Below are positions 63,316-64,000 of a stretch of 64,000 nucleotides of DNA, piece after piece. Under the pieces are notes generated by a model. It was not told where the DNA came from. It worked only from the letters and a program-made list of their open reading frames with translations, and made no database searches. Both the position numbers and the translations under genes were made by a program. This DNA is from Cytidiella melzeri (taxonomy: Eukaryota > Basidiomycota > Agaricomycetes > Polyporales > Irpicaceae), in the NCBI GenBank assembly GCA_022592445.1, contig JABYQR010000021.1:124001-188000 (forward strand), read 5' to 3'. The stretch's first letter is position 1, and every line of letters starts with the position of its first letter.

Positions 63316-64000
63316 GTGTATCAACGCGGAGTCAAGTCCGGCTACCTATACCGTATGGACGTTAAACCCGTTTCCGCGGTAAGCATGATTGCCAATACCG
63401 CTCAATCGTGGTATGAGTGGCACTGTGCCCTTGGTCATCTTAACAAGAAACAGCTCAAAGAAATGCATAACAATGAATTAGTAGCTGGAATGAACGTTGA
63501 TACCTCATCGGACAAAGATTTCACGTGCGAAGCTTGTATTCAAGCTAAACATCCTCGCGCGCCTTTTCCAAAGGAGACCTCACGCAAGATTTCCAAGATT
63601 GGCGAATTGATCTTCACAGACATTTGGGGTCCAGCCTCCGTCACGTCCATTCATGGAAACCGATACATGATAACGTTTACAGATGGAAAAACAAGATTTG
63701 TTTGGACATTCTACGTGAAGGACCGTGACAAAACCGCTGCCAAAGTCAAAGAATTAGATGCGTGGATCAAGAACCAACTGAATTATTGCATCAAGGTTCC
63801 TCGGGTAGACAACGCCAAGGAGTACATCTCAGGCGCAACGAAATCATACACGGAAAAAGCGCGGCATTCAAACTGAACCAACATTGCCTTATTCTCCAGA
63901 ATACAACAGCGTTTCCAAACAACTCAATCAAACTCTCGTTGAATGTGCCTGCGCTATGCTGATTGGTCACAAACTTCCAAAGTTTCTTTGGGAAGATGCG
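63316..64000 (+). pseudogene. copia pre-integrase and integrase core, partial
   Basis: GVKSGYLYRMDVKPVSAV, then the zinc motif H-x-ALGHLNKKQLKEMH...FTCEACIQAK, and the integrase core with GELIFTDIWGPASVTSIHGN (first catalytic Asp), RYMITFTDGKTRFVWTFYV and RVDNAKEYIS. A one-base shift near 63853 moves the frame to one reading YSPEYNSVSKQLNQTLVECA, which keeps the later integrase motif. The rest lies past the window. Confidence 0.8.

Larger units (their letters stand above)
60110..64000 (+). mobile_element. Ty1/copia retrotransposon, cut by the right edge
   Basis: Primer-binding site, UBN2-type gag, zinc knuckle, aspartic protease, then after a 1.8-kb insertion the GAG-pre-integrase and integrase core. 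RT and RNase H lie beyond the window. Lesions so far: one in-frame TGA, the insertion and one frameshift near 63853. Confidence 0.88.

Noticed and set aside
62697..63365. 222-codon plus-strand ORF
   Set aside because: Crosses the insertion/copia boundary in the wrong frame and has no conserved sequence.

Overview
The window is nuclear DNA of a filamentous basidiomycete, most likely a wood-decaying agaricomycete. The evidence is a secreted GH7 cellobiohydrolase, a basidiomycete-type DUF6699 protein, dense introns of mostly 44-91 nt, and agaricomycete-style retroelements. No RNA gene, CRISPR array or prokaryotic feature was seen. All exon models were built by hand from splice signals, reading phase and family conservation; no alignment was run.

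Bases 1-37160 are a compact host gene block. In order it holds a GH7 cellobiohydrolase (cut by the left edge), an NmrA/SDR-like protein, a DUF6699 protein, an unrecognised gene trace, succinate-semialdehyde dehydrogenase, a single-pass membrane protein, an IMPACT/YIH1 homologue, ATG29, DDI1, SPT3, PAPS reductase, RNase III, COA3, a COX7A-type cytochrome oxidase subunit, YAF9, an ATR/Mec1-type kinase in 26 exons (2390 codons modelled), and NOP14. All 14 of these multi-exon genes that lie fully inside the window (all but the cut cellobiohydrolase and the single-exon DUF6699 gene) keep an exact reading frame across every junction, so base quality here looks good.

Bases 37200-53430 are a nest of mobile elements. 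A decayed Tc1/mariner transposase carries a 333-bp MITE. A complete Ty3/gypsy chromovirus (40217-48044) has 760- and 757-bp LTRs and a CAGAG target duplication. A decayed Helitron-type PIF1 helicase is followed by a ubiquitin-specific-protease-like domain. The nest ends in a 28-bp fold-back hairpin.

Bases 53405-57160 return to host-like sequence: a truncated MFS transporter fragment runs in frame into a 13-exon class I/II aminotransferase that has a one-base frameshift and a late nonsense codon. Bases 57160-64000 are AT-rich repeat debris, a tRNA-like pol III promoter pair, and a Ty1/copia element with a half-tRNA primer site. The copia element is split by a 1.8-kb insertion with its own promoter and a Cys-rich ORF.

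Several host genes share themes: two complex IV genes lie side by side (COA3, COX7A), and ATR, YAF9 and SPT3 act in DNA damage signalling and chromatin. IMPACT, ATG29 and PAPS reductase relate to amino-acid and sulfur supply. I infer no operon-like control beyond short divergent promoters.
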